Positions 10,307 through 64,000 of a DNA stretch of 64,000 nucleotides are shown in pieces. The DNA is taken from contig NC_073306.1 in assembly GCF_027595985.1 (NCBI RefSeq), forward strand, positions 85,704,073-85,768,072. The letters are read 5' to 3'. A program made the position numbers and the translations under genes. Each line of letters begins with the position of its first letter. Within the stretch, counting starts at the first letter, position 1. The notes beneath the pieces were generated by a model that was not told the DNA's origin, did no database searches, and was given only the letters and a program-made list of their open reading frames with translations. Source of the stretch: Sorex araneus (Eukaryota > Chordata > Mammalia > Eulipotyphla > Soricidae).

Positions 10307-10449
10307 GAACCAGTCCCTCCAAACTTGAGTCCTACTTGAGTTTCATTTACTAATTCAAGGGTACTTTCTCCACTGATATAGGATTCGTGCTGGTGACACA
10401 GGATTTTGAGTTACACACTTTGGAGGCAGACCAAAACTGGGTTTGGACC

Positions 10450-10560
10450 TTAGTTATGGTGAAGCGGGAGAGTGCTTGCCTTACAGGTGACTGAACAAGG
10501 TTCAGTCCCCAGCACCACAGTAGGTTCTTTGAGTGCACGGCTCGGTGTGGTCCCACAAAA
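10450..10560 (+). mobile_element. SOR-type SINE, old
   Basis: Central part only ('gagagtgcttgccttacagg', 'ggttcagtccccagcaccac'). Confidence 0.6.
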
Positions 10561-11325
10561 GTGAAACAAAAAGCTATAGCTCTGAAATCCCTAGAAAATC
10601 ATTTGGTTTTATACATAAAATGAAATTAAGATGTCAGGGTAGCTGTGTAGATCAGAAATAACACTTTGCCAAACCTCTTGTTATTTTAATGTTATTTTGA
10701 TACCAGGTACAGAACCCACAACCTCATAATCAAGGCATGCAATCTGTTGCTGAGTCACATCCCAGCTCCCTTGCACCTGACCTTTCAAAGCTTCATTTAA
10801 CACTGGCGTCTTTAGGGTTAGCACTGACGTCTTCCAACTATGTAACAATGTTAATTTTTAGTAATCAGGGATTTCTACAACAGCCTTGAACAGCTTCGAC
10901 AATACCTATGTGTGATTACAGTCATTTGCCCTGGGACAATCTTTGATCTGGTAGTTCTCTGGACAGTTGGAAAGAAATTAACAAGGGTTGTTCTAGGGTA
11001 AATGCTTCAAGACAGGCTGAGTGAAAGAGCTTTCAAAGCTGCCTTTGAGACACAGTGCCTGGCATTTCCTGTACTCCCGCCTTCATGCTGGACACGAGTC
11101 TGACTTCCCAGTAAAAATGACGCAGCTCTCTTGACAATGCCCAGCTGTATGTACTGGGAAAAAAATTTTCCATTTGTGGGCACAGACCCATGTTAACTGG
11201 AAATTACTGCATCTTTTTTTCCCCTCCTTGGCAAGGCGTCACGATAGAAGCGGAAAGGAAAGTATTTTTTCTTTTAAATTTTTATGCTTGTTTTATATAT
11301 TTTTTTTAAATATCTGCTACCTGGG
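10561..11325. other. TPM3-NUP210L intergenic sequence
   Basis: Mostly single-copy-looking; a weak antisense SINE-like remnant sits near 10698-10770. No open frame of interest. Only about 1.28 kb separates the TPM3 cleavage region from the NUP210L start codon. Confidence 0.5.
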
Positions 11326-11404
11326 TAGGAGAGAACATAGCAGGGAAGGTGCTTGCCTTTTACACTGCAGAGTATCCTCTGATCCCTACCAGGAGTGACC
11401 ACTA
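11326..11404 (+). mobile_element. SOR-type SINE fragment
   Basis: Head 'taggagagaacatagcaggg' and 'gatccctaccaggagtgacc' only. Confidence 0.55.
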
Positions 11405-11489
11405 AAGGTGCGGTCCTTAAATAAAAATACCTGCCGCCCAGTATTTAAGTAGCGTTTACAGGTTGGTGGCAGGGTTTGTGCTAAGGCTT

Positions 11490-11604
11490 CACCTCCGGTT
11501 TCCCACAATCCCCAGCGGCGGGGCGGGGCACGTCCCGCGTGCTGATTGGCTGCCGCCGCCGCGGACGCTGCGGAGTTGAGCGGAACGTGAGATCGGCAGC
11601 CGCC
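11490..11604 (+). promoter_or_regulatory. NUP210L: NUP210L CpG-island promoter and 5' UTR
   Basis: GC-rich, CpG-dense, TATA-less. GC box GGGGCGGGG at 11520-11528 and an inverted CCAAT box (ATTGG) at 11545-11549 lie 56-85 bp before the ATG. The island continues through exon 1 to about 12180. The transcription start cannot be fixed from sequence; it probably lies in 11550-11600. Confidence 0.75.
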
Positions 11605-62777
<51,173 letters not shown>

Positions 62778-62845
62778 GTAGAAGATGTTTACTTTATCTC
62801 ATAAATAAAAGAGGCCTCATCATCATATCATCATTCTCTAGCAAT

Positions 62846-63004
62846 CTTTTTTTTTTTTTTTTTTGCTTTCTGGGTCACACCTGGCGATGCTCAGGGGTTA
62901 TTCCTGGCGGTGCTCGGGGGGACCATATGGGATGCTGAAGATCAAACCCAGGTCAGCTGCGTGCAAGGCAAATGCCCTATCCGGTGTGCTATTGCTCTGG
63001 CCCC
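62846..63004 (-). mobile_element. SOR-type SINE with internal deletion
   Basis: Lacks the CTGGCTCTGCACTCAGGAAT block; otherwise young, 69 bp after exon 21. Confidence 0.94.
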
Positions 63005-63098
63005 GCAATCATTTAATATAGTCTCTGCTCAGCTGCTGCATATATAAGCCTTTGGTACTCTTCATAGCAATACCTGCCCAGAAAGAATAACTTTCCAA

Positions 63099-63155
63099 GG
63101 CCAGAGAGATAGTACAAGGGTTAAGGTACTTGCCTTGAATAAAGCCAACCCTTAA
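63099..63155 (+). mobile_element. SOR-type SINE, 3' truncated
   Basis: Head only; breaks off at AAGCCAACCCTT. Confidence 0.65.
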
Positions 63156-63217
63156 CAAAGAATATGAAAGACTTACATAAATAAAACTATAGCTACTACT
63201 AAAAAATTAATAAAATG

Positions 63218-63379
63218 GGGGCTGGAGCAATAGTACAATGGGTAGGGCATTTGCTTTGCACATTTTGATCCCATCAGGATCCTGTATGGTCACCTGAGTA
63301 TCATTGAGTGCAGTACCAGGAGTGGCCCCTGAGCACTGCATGGTGTGGACCCAAAAGGACCAAAGAAAGAAAGAAAGAA
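63218..63379 (+). mobile_element. SOR-type SINE with (AAAG)n tail
   Basis: Deletion at the B box; four AAAG units in the tail. Confidence 0.88.
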
Positions 63380-63510
63380 GACACAATTAAAATGGGAACA
63401 TCCCCTGTCCATGGTTTAGAAGGATTAATATTGTAAAAATGAAAATAAAAATACCCATGACTTTTTTTTCAAACACATAAACCAAATGCTGTTGAAATTT
63501 ATATGGAATA

Positions 63511-63678
63511 GGACTAGAGAGATAGTAGAGTGGGTAAGGCCCTTGCCTTGCTGCAGCCAGCCCAGATCCAATCCCTGACACCATGTATGGTCCCCCCAAG
63601 ACCTGACAGGAGTGATCCCTGAGCACAGAGAGCCAGAAATAAGTCCTGAGCACTGCTAGGTATGCCTGTCTCCAAAAC
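63511..63678 (+). mobile_element. SOR-type SINE
   Basis: Diverged; 'gatccctgagcacagagagc' in the body. Confidence 0.8.
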
Positions 63679-63762
63679 TCTGGAGTGTCCAAGAACAGAT
63701 TATTAGATAAGGAAATTGTGATACATATACACAACGGGATACTACTCAGCTATTAGAAAAGA
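63679..63762 (+). mobile_element. LINE-1 ORF2 fragment
   Basis: 'tgatacatatacacaacggg' and 'atactactcagctattag', as in L1 near the ORF2 3' end. Confidence 0.7.
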
Positions 63763-63766
63763 AAAT

Positions 63767-63929
63767 TGAGGCTGGAACAATAGTACAGTGGATAGACTGC
63801 TTGCTGGCTTGCCGCTGACCAGGATTTGATCCTGGCACCTCATATAGTCGCCTGAGCCAACCAGGAGTGATCCCTGAGTGCAGAGCCAGGAGTAAGCCCT
63901 GAGCACCATTAGGTTTGGCCCAAAAATCG
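63767..63929 (+). mobile_element. SOR-type SINE
   Basis: Nearly complete; tail continues into the terminal microsatellite. Confidence 0.88.
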
Positions 63930-63951
63930 AAAAAAAATCAAAAGAGAGAGA

Positions 63952-63952
63952 G

Positions 63953-63999
<47 letters not shown>

Positions 64000-64000
64000 A
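63952..64000 (+). repeat. (GAAA)n microsatellite at window end
   Basis: At least 12 units, continuing beyond the window, again in SINE tail position. Confidence 0.95.

Larger units (their letters stand above)
8901..10325 (+). other. TPM3: TPM3 3' UTR of the exon 9d transcript
   Basis: Begins with the C-rich stretch after the stop that I recognise from mammalian TPM3 mRNAs ('ccgccctgccgctgctcctc'). Runs to about 20 nt beyond AATAAA at 10301. It contains a pyrimidine microsatellite and a SINE, which probably lengthen it relative to other mammals. Confidence 0.8.

Overview
The window is mammalian genomic DNA, most likely from a shrew (Soricidae, probably Sorex araneus). It is saturated with well over 100 copies of one tRNA-derived SINE of about 170 bp. 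I recognise this as the SOR-type shrew SINE, from memory rather than from a search. It has a pol III A/B-box head (TAGCACAGCGGG, GGTTCGATTCC), a fixed body (CATCCCATATGGTCCCC, GAGTGCAGAGCCAGGAGTAA) and an A-rich tail after GTGTGACCCAAAAAGC. Intron/exon structure, LINE-1 3' ends, microsatellites and a CpG-island promoter also fit a mammal.

Two same-strand (+) genes are present. The first is the 3' end of TPM3 (tropomyosin 3). Two alternative terminal coding exons, 9c (7655-7734) and 9d (8818-8900), each have their own 3' UTR and AATAAA signal. The second begins about 1.3 kb downstream at a CpG-island promoter: NUP210L (nucleoporin 210-like, the paralogue of pore-membrane protein gp210/NUP210). 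The TPM3-NUP210L neighbourhood matches human 1q21. I could place 21 consecutive NUP210L exons from the ATG at 11605 to 62777. All have GT donors, AG acceptors and mutually compatible phases. Exons 1-20 sum to 2847 nt, which is 949 codons. The rest of the gene lies beyond the right edge.

The main gene-level anomaly is in exon 21 (62650-62777). It is 128 nt instead of a frame-preserving 129 and lacks one base in the CAT-C(C)A-GGA region, so the predicted frame hits TAG at 62680-62682. This is a sequencing/assembly error, a polymorphism or real gene decay.

Most of the remaining DNA is intronic retroposon debris: SOR SINEs of at least two young subfamilies, often with clean target-site duplications; LINE-1 3' ends in both orientations, one with a tandem 368-bp unit in its 3' region; and a second dispersed family whose 3' ends are short tandem repeats (GAT, CAGTGA), which looks RTE/BovB-like in its tail structure. 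There are also three less familiar insertions: 26881-27139, 35933-36395 and 45337-45874.

I see no bacterial-type system, CRISPR array or novel gene cluster. Nearly all long open frames here are SINE or microsatellite translations.
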